Shown here: positions 16,396 to 26,527 of the stretch, piece by piece | Position numbering within the stretch: position 1 is the first letter of the stretch | Layout: each line of letters begins with the position of its first letter | Source: Actinoalloteichus caeruleus DSM 43889 | GTDB taxonomy: Bacteria; Actinomycetota; Actinomycetes; Mycobacteriales; Pseudonocardiaceae | Length of the DNA: 64,000 bases | Reading direction: 5' to 3' | NCBI RefSeq assembly: GCF_000429185.2 | Contig: NZ_AUBJ02000001.1 | Span: forward strand, 2,232,001-2,296,000 | The notes under the pieces: model-generated | The model's database searches: none | The model's input: only the letters and a program-made list of their open reading frames with translations | Told to the model about the DNA's origin: nothing | Program-made: the position numbers and the translations under genes

Positions 16396-17145
16396 ATGCT
16401 CCCGTCCTGGCCGTCCACGCCGGACAACCCCAGCCGGGACGACCCAGGTCGCGGCGACGACAGCCCGTCCCCACCCGACCCGAGCCGGCACGGCCGGACC
16501 GCCGTTCCGCTCATTCCGCTGGTCGCGCTGGTCGCGCTGGTCGCGGTGCCGTTGGCCGTCGTGGCCACCGCCCCCGACGTCGAAGCGGTGCGGGCCTGGG
16601 TGGCGGCGACGGGACCGTTGGCCGCCCCGGCGTTCCTGGTGGCGTTCGTCCTCGGTTCGGTGATCGCCCTGCCCAAACCCGTGCTGAGCGTGGCGGCCGG
16701 TCTGCTGTTCCCGGCCGGTCCCGCCGTGGCGTTGACCGTGCTCGGGTCGACCGGTGGGGCGGTGCTGTCGTTCCTGCTCGCCCGCCGGCTGCGCCGACCG
16801 GCCCTCGGGGAGGTGGTGGACCGGCCCGGGATGCGGCGGCTGGCCGAGGTCCTCGACCGGGGCGGGCTGGTCGGCATCCTCCTCCTGCGGCTGGCCCCGG
16901 TGCTGCCCTTCGCCCTGGTCAACTACGGTGCGGGGCTGCTGGGCACCCGGTTGCCGCCCTTCGCGCTCGGCACCGCCCTCGGTGTCATCCCCGCGAGCGT
17001 GGGCTACGTCCTGGTCGGTGACCTCGCCGCCGCGTACCTCGGACCGCCCGCACTGGTGGCCGTGGCGGTGTTCGCCCTCGCCGGAGGGGCGGTACACCTC
17101 GTTCGACGGCACCGTCGACACCGGCGCCCACCGCCCGGGCCCTGA
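16396..17145 (+). CDS. VTT-domain (TVP38/DedA-like) membrane protein
   Basis: A 249-residue membrane protein with about six hydrophobic segments. After a Pro/Asp-rich N-tail comes VPLIPLVALVALVAVPLAVV, then FVLGSVIALPKPVLSVAAG, GLLFPAGPAVALTVLGSTGG, and the signature LLLRLAPVLPFALVNYGAG followed by LGTALGVIPASVGYVLVG. The G-x-R-x-x-P-x-x-P/N-Y-x-x-G run is the hallmark of VTT/SNARE-associated proteins, thought to handle lipid scrambling or envelope homeostasis. No neighbour gives a more specific role. Confidence 0.85.
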   Translation: MLPSWPSTPDNPSRDDPGRGDDSPSPPDPSRHGRTAVPLIPLVALVALVAVPLAVVATAPDVEAVRAWVAATGPLAAPAFLVAFVLGSVIALPKPVLSVAAGLLFPAGPAVALTVLGSTGGAVLSFLLARRLRRPALGEVVDRPGMRRLAEVLDRGGLVGILLLRLAPVLPFALVNYGAGLLGTRLPPFALGTALGVIPASVGYVLVGDLAAAYLGPPALVAVAVFALAGGAVHLVRRHRRHRRPPPGP

Positions 17146-17231
17146 CGCCTCCCGACCACGCCGCGCCTCCCGGGGCCCGTCCCCGACGACCGGGCGCCGG
17201 CGCGGGCCAGCGCGTTCCGCCGATCGGATCC

Positions 17232-17243
17232 GTCAACGTTGTC
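17232..17243. promoter_or_regulatory. LacI-type operator-like palindrome
   Basis: GTCAACGTTGTC is one base away from the perfect palindrome GACAACGTTGTC. CG-centred palindromes of this kind are bound by LacI-family sugar repressors in actinobacteria, and I recall this one for mannan-use genes in Streptomyces. It lies about 300 bases before the binding-protein gene of the mannan-type importer. No LacI gene is in the window. Confidence 0.4.
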
Positions 17244-17409
17244 ATCACGGGCGCGCGGGAATCGCGGCCGATTCTACGAAAAGAACACGAGTCCAACAAC
17301 AGCCCCATTCGGACGGTATTCCAGGAGGCCGCAAGCTGCCGGTCAGTCGCTGTCGCTCACCCGAACGGCAGGGCGCGCACCGGCAGAACGAGCAGTCCGG
17401 ACGTGACTG

Positions 17410-17438
17410 TTGACTTCCTCAGTGGAACAACACTAAGA
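17410..17438 (+). promoter_or_regulatory. Candidate promoter of the importer operon
   Basis: TTGACT (17410-17415), 17-base spacer, CTAAGA (17433-17438), about 100 bases before the GTG/ATG region of the binding-protein gene. It lies in the only AT-richer patch of the 400-base gap. Confidence 0.4.
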
Positions 17439-17539
17439 AAGCCCCAGAAGAAACCTCAGGGAAACAGGTGGAACATTTCGGCGCCGCCGCGGAACCGCGC
17501 GCGACGCCGCGACGGATTCGCTGACGGAAGGGTTTTCCG

Positions 17540-19255
17540 ATGCCGGGCTCACCATCGACTGGTTCGGCGTCGACCGCGTCGAACGACGCGATTCCCCGTT
17601 CGACACGCGCGCCGCGCCGCCGCTCCGTCCTGACCGCGCTGGCCGCCACCGCCGCGTTCACCGCCGCAGCCTGCTCCGGTGACGCCGCGACCGGAACGGC
17701 GACGAACTCCCTCACCATCTACGACGGCGCCACCGGCCAGTTCTCCAGCAACTTCAACCCGTTCCTGGAGACCTCCAACGGCGCGGCGCGGGGCATCATC
17801 TACGAGACGCTGCTGTTCTTCAACCGCGCCGCCGCCGACGACGTCCGGCCCGTCCTGGCCGAGGACCACTCGTGGTCCGAGGACGGCACCACCGTCACCT
17901 TCACCCTCCGTGAGGGCGTCCGCTGGTCCGACGGTGAACCGTTCACCAGCGACGACGTCGTCCACACCTTCGAGGCGATGGCCGAGCACCCCGGGCTGAA
18001 CAAGGCTGCCCTGCCCATCGTGTCCGCGACCGCCCACAGCGACACCGAGGTGTCGATCACGCTCGACCGGCCCTCCTACAGCGACCTGTGGTTCATCGCC
18101 GGCCAGACCTACATCGTCCCGGAACACCTCTGGGCCGACCTCGAGGACCCGGTCACCCACCTCAACTCCGACCCCGTCGGAACCGGGGCGTTCGCCCTCG
18201 ACTCGTTCTCCGCGCAGAGCATCGGTCTGGCCGCGAACACCGACTACTGGGACCCGGAGAAACCCCACCTGGACACCGTGCGGTTCGTCTCCCACAGCGG
18301 GAACCAGACCGCGCTCTCCGCGTTGCAGGCGGGTCAGGTCGACTGGTCCGGGATCTTCATTCCCGATGTGGAGAACACCTTCGTCAACCGGGCCGAGGGG
18401 AACGTCTCCCTCGCCGTCCCGCAGTTCATCACCGTGTTGATGCCCAACCTGGAGGAGGGCCCGACCCGGGACCGGGCGGTCCGCGAGGCCATCTACCACG
18501 GAATCGAACGCGAGCAGATCAATGATCTCGCTTTCGAGGGATACCACGAACTCCCCTCACCGGCGCAGATCATCCTGCCCCGCGACGAGGTGTGGCTCGC
18601 CGAGGAGTTCCGGGACGAGTTCGCCGGCCACGATCCCGACCGGGCCCGCCGGATCCTTGAGGACGCCGGCTACGAGGAGGGCGGCGACGGCGTGTTCGTC
18701 TCCCCCGACGGCGACCGCCTCAGCCTGGCCGTGAAGGTCGTCACCGGCTACACCGACCAGATCAACGCCATCCAGGTGATGACCGAGCAGCTCGCCGAGG
18801 TCGGCATCGAGCTGCGCACCCAGGAGGTCTCCCGGGCCGCCTTCGTGTCGGACCGGGACAACGGCCGGTTCGAACTCGCCATCGACAGCCTCTACGGCGG
18901 CCCCGACCCCTTCGGCCTCTACGACGACTTCCTGAACAGCGCCGCCGCCGCGCCCATCGGCGAACCCGCATCGAAGAACTACGCCCGGTTCCGCGACGAC
19001 GAGGTCGACGAGGCCCTCACCCGCATCGCCGGCACCGACGACGGGGAGCAGCACCGCGAGGCCTACGCGACCATCCAACGCCGTGTCGCCGAGGAACTGC
19101 CCTACATCCCCGTGCTCCAGACCCACGGCGTCGCCCAGTTCGCCGGCGGCAGGGTTACCGGTTGGCCCACCGAGGACGACCCGTACGCGCTGCCCATGCC
19201 CTACAGCTATCCCGACATCGGCATCGTCACGGCCACCCTGCGTCCCGCCGGGTGA
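17540..19255 (+). CDS. ABC transporter substrate-binding lipoprotein, family 5 (Opp/Dpp type)
   Basis: A 571-residue extracytoplasmic solute-binding protein. The N-terminus has a twin-Arg/basic patch (RAPRRRSVLTALAATAAF) and a lipobox TAAAC, so it is lipid-anchored. SBP_bac_5 landmarks are WSEDGTTVTFTLREGVRWSDGEPFTSDDVV, LDRPSYSDLWFI, the repeated VGTGAFALDSF segment and YGGPDPFGLYDDF. It starts a five-gene importer operon that ends with a beta-mannosidase. From that context the ligand is likely manno- (or gluco-)oligosaccharide rather than peptide, as for cellobiose importers of this family in other bacteria. Specificity is inference. Confidence 0.85.
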   Translation: MPGSPSTGSASTASNDAIPRSTRAPRRRSVLTALAATAAFTAAACSGDAATGTATNSLTIYDGATGQFSSNFNPFLETSNGAARGIIYETLLFFNRAAADDVRPVLAEDHSWSEDGTTVTFTLREGVRWSDGEPFTSDDVVHTFEAMAEHPGLNKAALPIVSATAHSDTEVSITLDRPSYSDLWFIAGQTYIVPEHLWADLEDPVTHLNSDPVGTGAFALDSFSAQSIGLAANTDYWDPEKPHLDTVRFVSHSGNQTALSALQAGQVDWSGIFIPDVENTFVNRAEGNVSLAVPQFITVLMPNLEEGPTRDRAVREAIYHGIEREQINDLAFEGYHELPSPAQIILPRDEVWLAEEFRDEFAGHDPDRARRILEDAGYEEGGDGVFVSPDGDRLSLAVKVVTGYTDQINAIQVMTEQLAEVGIELRTQEVSRAAFVSDRDNGRFELAIDSLYGGPDPFGLYDDFLNSAAAAPIGEPASKNYARFRDDEVDEALTRIAGTDDGEQHREAYATIQRRVAEELPYIPVLQTHGVAQFAGGRVTGWPTEDDPYALPMPYSYPDIGIVTATLRPAG

Positions 19256-19378
19256 CGCGGTGATCCCCACCGGCATGGCGGGCGGCGGCGCGCACCGCAC
19301 CCGCCCGGCGGCTCCCGGCCCGCGCACCGCCACCCGGCGAGCCACCTCGGGCCGATCCCCGCGCGGCGGGAGGTGAGC

Positions 19379-20374
19379 ATGCGGCATCTGCGACGCAAAC
19401 TCGCCTTCTACCTGGTCGCGCTATGGGCCGCGGTCACCGTGAACTTCCTGCTGCCCCGCCTCATGCCGGGCGATCCCGTCGACGCGTTGCTCTCCCGCAT
19501 GCAGCAGACGGGGGGAGCGGTCAGCCCCGAGGCCCGCCAGGCGCTGGAGGTGATGCTCGGGTCCGGTGGGCAGGAGAACCTGGCCGCCCAGTACCTGACC
19601 TACCTGGGCAACCTCCTGCGCGGCGACTTCGGGGTCTCCGCCACCTACTTCCCGACCCCGGTGTCCACCGTCCTCACCCAGTCCCTGCCCTGGACCCTGG
19701 TGCTCGTCGGCCTGTCCACGGTCGTCTCCTTCGTCCTCGGCGTCACCCTCGGCGCGCTCGTCGGCTGGCGACGCGGCCGGTGGTCCGACGCGCTGGTGCC
19801 CGCCACCACCTTCCTCGCCGCCGTGCCCTACTTCTGGCTGGCGCTGGTCCTGGTGTTCGTGTTCGGTGCCACCCTCGGCCTGTTCCCCCTCACCGGCGGC
19901 TACGACTACGGCCTCGAGGTCGGGTTCAGCGGGCCGTTCCTCGCCTCCGCCCTGCACCACGGGCTGCTGCCGGCGATCACGATCGTCCTCAGCTCCGTGG
20001 GCACCTGGTTGCTGGGCATGCGCAACATGACGGTGTCCACGATGGCGGAGGACTACGTCCTCACCGCCCAGGCGAAGGGGCTGCGGCCCCGCCGGGTCCT
20101 CGTGACCTACGCGGCCCGCAACGCCGTCATCCCCAGCCTCGCGAGCTTCGCGATCTCGCTCGGCTTCGTCGTCAGCGGCTCCATCGTCACCGAAGCCGTG
20201 TTCTCCTACCCCGGCATCGGGTTCACCCTGCTCCAGGCGGTGCAGAACAACGACTACCCGCTCATGCAGGCCGTCTTCCTCGTCATCACCCTCGCGGTGC
20301 TCGGAGCGAACCTGCTCGTCGACCTGCTGCATGCGGTGATCGACCCCAGGACACGGCAGACAGGGGGACGGTGA
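19379..20374 (+). CDS. ABC transporter permease, DppB/OppB type
   Basis: A 331-residue inner-membrane permease with the N-terminal LAFYLVALWAAVTVNFLLPRLMPGDP typical of OppB proteins, about six membrane spans and the EAA loop (DYVLTAQAKGLRPRRVLVTYAARNA). ATG at 19379 is preferred because GGGAGG lies 5 bases upstream; a GTG at 19373 overlaps that site. The downstream permease begins within three bases of the stop. Confidence 0.9.
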   Translation: MRHLRRKLAFYLVALWAAVTVNFLLPRLMPGDPVDALLSRMQQTGGAVSPEARQALEVMLGSGGQENLAAQYLTYLGNLLRGDFGVSATYFPTPVSTVLTQSLPWTLVLVGLSTVVSFVLGVTLGALVGWRRGRWSDALVPATTFLAAVPYFWLALVLVFVFGATLGLFPLTGGYDYGLEVGFSGPFLASALHHGLLPAITIVLSSVGTWLLGMRNMTVSTMAEDYVLTAQAKGLRPRRVLVTYAARNAVIPSLASFAISLGFVVSGSIVTEAVFSYPGIGFTLLQAVQNNDYPLMQAVFLVITLAVLGANLLVDLLHAVIDPRTRQTGGR

Positions 20375-20376
20375 GG

Positions 20377-21324
20377 ATGACGGTGACCAGCGGGCGGCCC
20401 GGCGCCCCCACCCCACCGGCCGTCGCCGCCCCCGGGGCGCGCCGCCGGTGGATGCCCCGTGACGGCCGGGCCCGCGTCGGGCTCGCCGTCATCGCCGGGT
20501 TCGTCCTCGTCGCGGTCGTCGGCCCGTTCCTGGTGACCGGGGCCAGCGGTATCGGACCCGACCCGCTCGCCCCGCCCTCGGCCCAGCACTGGCTGGGCAC
20601 CACCCAGACCGGGCAGGACGTCCTGGCCCAACTCGTCGTCGCCACCCGGGGTTCCCTGCTCGTCGGTGCCCTCGCCGGTCTGCTCGCGACCGTGCTGTCG
20701 ATCGTGGTCGGCGTGGTGGGCGGCTACGTCGGGGGCCGCGTCGACGAGGCGCTGTCGCTGCTCAGCAACGTCACCCTGGTCATTCCCAGCCTGCCGTTGG
20801 TCATCCTCGTCACCCACTACCTCGACGGCGGCGGGATCCTCGCGATCTCCGTCGTCATCGGCCTGACCAGCTGGGCCGCCTCCGCCCGGGTGCTGCGGGC
20901 CCAGACCCGGTCCGTCCGGGCCCGCGACCACGTCGCCGCCTCCCGGGCCCTCGGGGAACGCCCCTGGCGGATGGTCCTCGTCGAGGTCGTGCCCAACCTG
21001 CTGCCCGTGATCGCCGCCCAGTTCGTCTTCGCGGTGATCTTCGCGATCCTCACCGAGGCCGGCCTGTCCTTCCTGGGGCTGGGCGGCGTGGACCACCTCA
21101 CCTGGGGGACGATGCTCTACTTCGCGCAGAACGCGCAGGCCCTCGCCATCGGCGCCTGGTGGTGGTTCATCCCTCCGGGGTTGGCCATCGCCCTCCTGGG
21201 GTGCGCGTTGTCCCTGCTCAACCTCAGCCTCGACGAGGTCATCAACCCGAGGCTGCGGGGAAGTCGCTCCCGCCGTGACCGCCGCGCGGCCCGGCGCCCC
21301 GCCCAGCCCAGGGAGGAGCGGTGA
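20377..21324 (+). CDS. ABC transporter permease, DppC/OppC type
   Basis: A 315-residue permease. After a disordered N-tail comes the OppC_N segment RVGLAVIAGFVLVAVVGPFL, LGTTQTGQDVLAQ, then five or so membrane spans, the EAA loop (RDHVAASRALGERPWRMVLVEVVPN) and EAGLSFLGLGG. It pairs with the DppB-type protein. ATG at 20377 follows the upstream stop directly; the 3' end overlaps the next gene. Confidence 0.9.
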   Translation: MTVTSGRPGAPTPPAVAAPGARRRWMPRDGRARVGLAVIAGFVLVAVVGPFLVTGASGIGPDPLAPPSAQHWLGTTQTGQDVLAQLVVATRGSLLVGALAGLLATVLSIVVGVVGGYVGGRVDEALSLLSNVTLVIPSLPLVILVTHYLDGGGILAISVVIGLTSWAASARVLRAQTRSVRARDHVAASRALGERPWRMVLVEVVPNLLPVIAAQFVFAVIFAILTEAGLSFLGLGGVDHLTWGTMLYFAQNAQALAIGAWWWFIPPGLAIALLGCALSLLNLSLDEVINPRLRGSRSRRDRRAARRPAQPREER

Positions 21325-22454
21325 TGGGAGACCACCACGACACCGGCCGACCGGTGCTCTCCGTGCGGGGGCTGCGCGTCGACTACCAGCTCGACCCGCC
21401 CGTCCACGCCGTCCGCGACCTCAGCCTCGTCCTCCGCCGGGGCGAGGTCCTCGGCGTCGCCGGTGAGAGCGGCTGCGGCAAGTCCACCCTGGCCTACGCC
21501 GTGAACCGGCTGCTGCGCCCCCCGGCCGAGGTCGTCGGCGGGTCGGTCGTCTTCCACGGACCCGACGGCCACGACACCGACGTCCTCGCCCTCACCGGTG
21601 AGGCGCTGCGCTCCTTCCGCTGGCGGCGCGTGGCCATGGTGTTCCAGGGCGCGATGAACGCCCTCAACCCGGTGCTCACCATCCACACCCAGCTCACCGA
21701 CGTCCTCGCCGCCCACGAACCCGGCAGTCGGCGGCGGGACCGCGCCCGCCGCTGCGCGGAACTCCTCAGCCTCGTCGGCGTGCACCCGGACCGGGCTCGG
21801 AGCTACCCGCACGAACTGTCCGGTGGCATGCGGCAACGCGTCATGATCGCCATGGCCCTCGCGCTCAACCCGGACGTGCTGGTCATGGACGAACCCACCA
21901 CCGCTCTCGACGTCGTCGTCCAACGCGACATCCTCCGGGAACTCGGCCGGCTCCGGGAACGGTTCGGTTTCGCCCTCGTCCTCATCACCCACGACCTGTC
22001 ACTGCTGCTGGAGATCAGCGACCGGATCGCCGTCATGTACGCGGGGCGGGTCGTCGAGGAGGGCACCGCCACCCGGCTGCTCACCGCACCCCGCCACCCC
22101 TACACCACCGGCCTGCTCGGCTCGTTCCCCAGCCTCACCGGGCCCCGCCAGGACATGCGCGGCATCCCCGGGCAGCCCCCGGACCTCACCCAGGCCCTCG
22201 ACCACTGCGCCTTCCACGACCGCTGCCCCCACCGCCGTGACGTCTGCGCCCACCAGCGGCCCCCGCTCGGCCCGGCCCCCGCCGCCGGCGAGCACCCCAC
22301 CCCCGGTGGAGGCGAGCACCCCACCCCCGGTGGGGGCGCGCACCTGGTCGCCTGCCACGCCTGGCACCCCGACCGCTACGGGGCACCGGCCCCGACCGCG
22401 CTCCGCCACGGCACCTTCCGGCCCACCCACACCGCCGAGGTGGTCGACCCATGA
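21324..22454 (+). CDS. ABC transporter ATPase, DppD/OppD type
   Basis: A 376-residue ATPase. Walker [12 protein letters not shown]-loop [11 protein letters not shown], signature [15 protein letters not shown], Walker [13 protein letters not shown] and the switch His in [12 protein letters not shown] are intact. A C-terminal oligopeptide/dipeptide-type domain carries [14 protein letters not shown], whose spaced Cys residues can hold an Fe-S cluster in OppD proteins. The tail has a short tandem repeat (GEHPTPGG twice, about 22285-22335). ATG 21324 is set by GGGAGG seven bases upstream. Stop overlaps the next ATG (ATGA). Confidence 0.9.
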   Translation: MGDHHDTGRPVLSVRGLRVDYQLDPPVHAVRDLSLVLRRGEVLGVAGESGCGKSTLAYAVNRLLRPPAEVVGGSVVFHGPDGHDTDVLALTGEALRSFRWRRVAMVFQGAMNALNPVLTIHTQLTDVLAAHEPGSRRRDRARRCAELLSLVGVHPDRARSYPHELSGGMRQRVMIAMALALNPDVLVMDEPTTALDVVVQRDILRELGRLRERFGFALVLITHDLSLLLEISDRIAVMYAGRVVEEGTATRLLTAPRHPYTTGLLGSFPSLTGPRQDMRGIPGQPPDLTQALDHCAFHDRCPHRRDVCAHQRPPLGPAPAAGEHPTPGGGEHPTPGGGAHLVACHAWHPDRYGAPAPTALRHGTFRPTHTAEVVDP

Positions 22455-23500
22455 GCAGACTCGCCGCCCACGGCCTCGTCCGCGAGTTCCGCCTCCCCGG
22501 CCGGAGCCGCCGACATCCCCTGCGGGCCGTCTCCGACGTCTCCCTCGAACTCCACGCCGGCGAAACCGTCGCCCTCGTCGGCGAGAGCGGCAGCGGCAAG
22601 TCCACCGTCGCCCGCATCCTCGCCCGCCTCGACACCCCCGACGCCGGGACGATCCTGCTCGACGGCCAGCCCGCCACCCCAGGACGGCGGGGCCTGCGCC
22701 ACCACCACCGCCAGGTGCAGATCGTCTTCCAGGACCCCTTCGCCTCCCTCAACCCGTTCCACACCGTCGACCACCACCTCCGCCGCCCCCTGCGGCTCCA
22801 CCACCCCGCCCTCGGCCGCGCCGAGGAGGACGAGCGGATCCACCACCTCCTCGACCGCGTCAACCTCGTGCCCGCCGGCCGTGTCGCCGCCGCCCACCCC
22901 CACGAACTGTCCGGCGGCCAACGGCAGCGCGTCGCGATCGCCCGCGCCCTCGCCTGCCGACCCGGTGTGCTGCTCGCCGACGAACCCGTGTCCATGCTGG
23001 ACGTCTCCATCCGGTTGGAGATCCTGCGCCTCCTCGACCGGCTGCGCGCCGAGGACGACCTCGCCGTCCTCTACATCACCCATGACCTGGCCACGGCCCG
23101 GCACTTCGCCCACCGCATCCTCGTCATGTACCGGGGGGAACTCGTGGAGAGCGGCCCCAGCGACGCCGTGATCCTCGACCCGCGCCACCCCTACACGCGG
23201 CTGCTCGCCGCCGCGGCCCCCGACCCGCGCCGCCGGGGCACCAGCGCCCTCGCCGGCCCTGACCTGCCCGTGACCCGCGTCGAGGTGCCCGGCGGCACCG
23301 ACGCCGGTGGCTGCCCCTTCCTCGACCGCTGCCCCCAGGCGATGCCCCGCTGCCGGCTGCGCCCCCCGCTGGTCCCCCTCGGCGGTGGTCGCACCGCCCG
23401 CTGCTGGCTGCACGCCGCCGACACCGACCCGGCCGGTTCGCCGCCCGGCCCGGCGACCACCCGGCCACCAGCGCCCCCCACCGCGCGACCCGATCCCTGA
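22451..23500 (+). CDS. ABC transporter ATPase, DppF/OppF type
   Basis: A 349-residue ATPase with Walker [22 protein letters not shown], signature [15 protein letters not shown], Walker [13 protein letters not shown] and [15 protein letters not shown]. The OppF C-terminal motif [16 protein letters not shown] is present. It completes the importer with two non-identical ATPases. The ATG overlaps the DppD-type stop by four bases, indicating translational coupling. Confidence 0.9.
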   Translation: MSRLAAHGLVREFRLPGRSRRHPLRAVSDVSLELHAGETVALVGESGSGKSTVARILARLDTPDAGTILLDGQPATPGRRGLRHHHRQVQIVFQDPFASLNPFHTVDHHLRRPLRLHHPALGRAEEDERIHHLLDRVNLVPAGRVAAAHPHELSGGQRQRVAIARALACRPGVLLADEPVSMLDVSIRLEILRLLDRLRAEDDLAVLYITHDLATARHFAHRILVMYRGELVESGPSDAVILDPRHPYTRLLAAAAPDPRRRGTSALAGPDLPVTRVEVPGGTDAGGCPFLDRCPQAMPRCRLRPPLVPLGGGRTARCWLHAADTDPAGSPPGPATTRPPAPPTARPDP

Positions 23501-23567
23501 CACCAGGTCACCCGGCCGCCGCCGGGCGGCCCCCACCCCCGGCACGACGAGGACGAAGGAGACGCCC

Positions 23568-26030
23568 ATGCGGATGGAGCTGCACGACGGCTGGACGGTG
23601 CGCGCCGTCCGGGGACCAGCCCCGGACGCCCTGGCCGACCGCGAGGTACCCGCCACGGTGCCCGGCTGCGTGCACACCGACCTGCTGGCGCTCGACCTCA
23701 TCCCCGACCCCTACCAGGACCGCAACGAGGCGGAACTCCACTGGATCGGCCGCACCGACTGGCGCTACCGCACCACCTTCGACTGGGAACCCGGCGACGG
23801 CACCGAACGCGTCGACCTCGCCTGCGCCGGCCTCGACACCATCGCCCGCCTCGAACTCAACGGGCATGTCATCGCCGGCACCGCCAACATGCACCGCGCC
23901 TACCGGTTCGACGTCACCGACCAGCTCCGCGCCGGACCCAACGAACTCACCGTCACCTTCACCTCCGCCCTCGACCACGCCGACCGGGTCCGCGAGCTCC
24001 TCGGGCACCGCCCGCACACCAATCACCACCCCTACAACCAGATCCGCAAGATGGCCTGCAACTTCGGGTGGGACTGGGGGCCGGACCTGGTCACCGCCGG
24101 CATCTGGCGCCCCCTGGCCCTCGAACGCTGGCACGGCGCGCGCCTCACCTCGGTGCGCCCGCTGGCCACCGTCGACGCCGACGGCGACGGGGTCGTTCAC
24201 GTCCACGTCGACGTCGACCGCGCCCCGGGCCACGACGACGAGCTGCCCGTCACCGTCCACGTCGGCGTGGTCGCCGCCGCCGGCGTCGTCCCCGCCGGCG
24301 CGACCACCACCACGATCGAGGCCCGCGTCGACCAGCCCCGGCGGTGGTGGCCCCACGGCTACGGCGACCAACACCGCTACCCGGTCGACGTCGCCCTCAC
24401 CGTCGAGGACCAACCCACCCCGGACAACGGCGATCTGACCACCTGGGCCGGCGAGGTCGGGTTCCGCAGCGTCCGCCTCGACACCGAACCCGACGAACAC
24501 GGCACGCCCTTCACCTTCGTCGTCAACGACGTCCCCGTCTTCGCCCGAGGCGTCAACTGGATCCCCGACGACTGCTTCCCGCACCGTGTCGACGCCGCCC
24601 GCTACCGGCAGCGGCTCGCCCAGGCCCGCGACGCCGGGGTCAACCTGGTCCGCGTGTGGGGCGGCGGGATCTACGAGTCCGACGACTTCTACGACGCCTG
24701 CGACGAACTGGGCATCCTCACCTGGCAGGACTTCCTCTTCGCCTGCGCCGCCTACCCCGAGGAGGAGCCGCTGCGGTCCGAGGTCGAGGCGGAGGCCCGC
24801 GACGCCATCACCCGCCTGGCGCCCCACCCCAGCCTCGTGCTGTGGAACGGCAACAACGAGAACATCTGGGGCCACCACGACTGGGGGTGGCGGGACCAGC
24901 TCGGCGACCGCACGTGGGGAGCCGGCTACTACCACCGGCTCCTGCCCGACCTCCTCGCCGAACTCGACCCCACCCGGCCCTACTCCGCCGGCAGCCCCTG
25001 GTCGTTCTCCCACGACATCCACCCCAACGACCCGGCCCACGGCGCCACCCACATCTGGGACGTGTGGAACCAGCGGGACTACACCGCCTACCGCGACCAC
25101 GTGCCCCGCTTCGTCGCCGAGTTCGGCTTCCAGGGGCCACCCGCGTACGCGACCCTGCGGGCCAGCCTCAGCGACGACCCCCTCCGGCCGGACAGCCCGG
25201 GCATGCTCGCCCACCAGAAGGCCGAGGACGGCAACGGCAAACTCGCCAGGGGGCTCGCTGAGCACTTCCCCGAACCCCAGGACTTCGACGACTGGTTCTG
25301 GGCGACCCAGCTCAACCAGGCCAGGGCCCTGCGGTTCGGGGTCGAGCACTTCCGCTCCCACGCGCCCCGCTGCGCCGGGACCGTGTGGTGGCAGCTCAAC
25401 GACTGCTGGCCCGTCACCTCCTGGTCGGTGGTCGACGGCCAGGGCCGCCGCAAACCCGCCTGGTACGCGCTGCGCGCCGCCTACCAGGACCGGCTCGTCA
25501 CCGTCCGCCCCCGCCCCGGTGGGCTCGCCGCCGTGCTGTGCAACGAGACCGACGAACCCTGGACGACCCGGCTCGTCGTCGCCAGGACCGCGTTCGCCGG
25601 TGCCGTCCTCGGCGAGGTCCGCCACCAGCTGACCGTGCCCCCCAGGGCCGTGCACGAGGAACCGCTGCCCGACACGATCACCACCGCCACCGACCCGGCC
25701 GCCGAACTGCTCGTCGCCACCGCCGGTGACGTGCGCGCGACGTGGTTCCACCTGCCCGACCTGGAACTGGCCCTGCCCGTCCCCGAACTCACCACCGCCG
25801 TGGAGGCCCTGGAGGACGGCTACCGGGTCGAGGTCACCGCCGGGACCCTCGTCCGGGACCTCGCCCTGCTCGCCGACCGGGTCGCCCCGGACGCGGAGGT
25901 GGACGACATGCTCGGCACGCTCCTGCCTGGGGAGAGCACCAGCATCGTGGTGCGCACCGCCCTGCCCGTGGACCCCGAGGACCTGGTGGCGCCGCTGGTG
26001 CTGCGCTCGGCCAACCAACTGCTGCGCTGA
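23568..26030 (+). CDS. Beta-mannosidase, glycoside hydrolase family 2
   Basis: An 820-residue intracellular enzyme that should release mannose from the non-reducing end of beta-manno-oligosaccharides. The N-terminal jelly-roll (VPGCVHTDLLALDLIPDPY, NEAELHWIGRTDWRY) and NHHPYNQIRKMACNFGWDWGP are typical of GH2 beta-mannosidases rather than beta-galactosidases. In the TIM barrel, ARGVNWIPDDCFPHR leads to the acid/base E431 in WNGNNEN and the nucleophile E518 in FVAEFGFQ. There is no signal peptide. It is 67 bases after the importer operon and presumably co-transcribed; AAGGAGA precedes the ATG. Confidence 0.93.
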   Translation: MRMELHDGWTVRAVRGPAPDALADREVPATVPGCVHTDLLALDLIPDPYQDRNEAELHWIGRTDWRYRTTFDWEPGDGTERVDLACAGLDTIARLELNGHVIAGTANMHRAYRFDVTDQLRAGPNELTVTFTSALDHADRVRELLGHRPHTNHHPYNQIRKMACNFGWDWGPDLVTAGIWRPLALERWHGARLTSVRPLATVDADGDGVVHVHVDVDRAPGHDDELPVTVHVGVVAAAGVVPAGATTTTIEARVDQPRRWWPHGYGDQHRYPVDVALTVEDQPTPDNGDLTTWAGEVGFRSVRLDTEPDEHGTPFTFVVNDVPVFARGVNWIPDDCFPHRVDAARYRQRLAQARDAGVNLVRVWGGGIYESDDFYDACDELGILTWQDFLFACAAYPEEEPLRSEVEAEARDAITRLAPHPSLVLWNGNNENIWGHHDWGWRDQLGDRTWGAGYYHRLLPDLLAELDPTRPYSAGSPWSFSHDIHPNDPAHGATHIWDVWNQRDYTAYRDHVPRFVAEFGFQGPPAYATLRASLSDDPLRPDSPGMLAHQKAEDGNGKLARGLAEHFPEPQDFDDWFWATQLNQARALRFGVEHFRSHAPRCAGTVWWQLNDCWPVTSWSVVDGQGRRKPAWYALRAAYQDRLVTVRPRPGGLAAVLCNETDEPWTTRLVVARTAFAGAVLGEVRHQLTVPPRAVHEEPLPDTITTATDPAAELLVATAGDVRATWFHLPDLELALPVPELTTAVEALEDGYRVEVTAGTLVRDLALLADRVAPDAEVDDMLGTLLPGESTSIVVRTALPVDPEDLVAPLVLRSANQLLR

Positions 26031-26058
26031 GCGGCGGACTGGTCACCGGGGTCGTGAA

Positions 26059-26082
26059 GCCGGCGGGTCGAGGCCCGCCGGC
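26059..26082 (+). terminator. Hairpin after beta-mannosidase
   Basis: 9-bp GC stem (26059-26067 with 26074-26082), 29 bases after the stop; no T-run. Probable end of the importer/beta-mannosidase operon. Confidence 0.55.
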
Positions 26083-26527
26083 CCGCTCCCCTCGGTGGGC
26101 CCGCTCCCGGGCCCCGGGAGTCGGAGAGCTCGGCCCCCTCCGGCTCCGGAGTCCTGATCTCGGGCTGCCGGGTTCCGCGGTTCGGTGTCCTCGGGGCGCG
26201 GGCCGCCTGGGGAGCTCGGGGCGGGGCTGCCGGGTCCGTCGCCTCCTGCGTGCGGGACGGTCACGGCCCCTCGACGGTGTGCGTGCCGGTGCGCGGCGGC
26301 CGCCGCCACGCCGTCCACCGGCGCACTCCGCCGGCCCGGGAGCGAGGGGGTGTCCCTACGGGTTTTCGGCAAACGGCTGACACGGCGGAGGCCTGCGCGG
26401 ATGCCGTCGTGGGCACCACTACCGGGCATGGCGCACAGGACTCGCGACGCCAGCTCACCGAGGAGATCGTCGCGGCGGGCGAGGGCTCCCCGTCGCCTCC
26501 GCGCGGGGCAGCTGGCACCATGTCGCG
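26083..26527 (+). other. Intergenic, no gene recognised
   Basis: About 445 bases, GC-rich, no convincing coding signal; it contains the upstream region of the phosphotransferase gene. Confidence 0.4.

Noticed and set aside
15232-17121. Minus-strand frame extending the esterase to 970 codons
   Set aside because: The upstream part is antisense to the VTT and RHIM-like genes and lacks any homology; family length is reached from 15231.
22285-22335. Tandem GEHPTPGG repeat in the DppD-type ATPase as a functional module
   Set aside because: Two copies in a low-complexity linker after the last conserved motif; probably neutral expansion.
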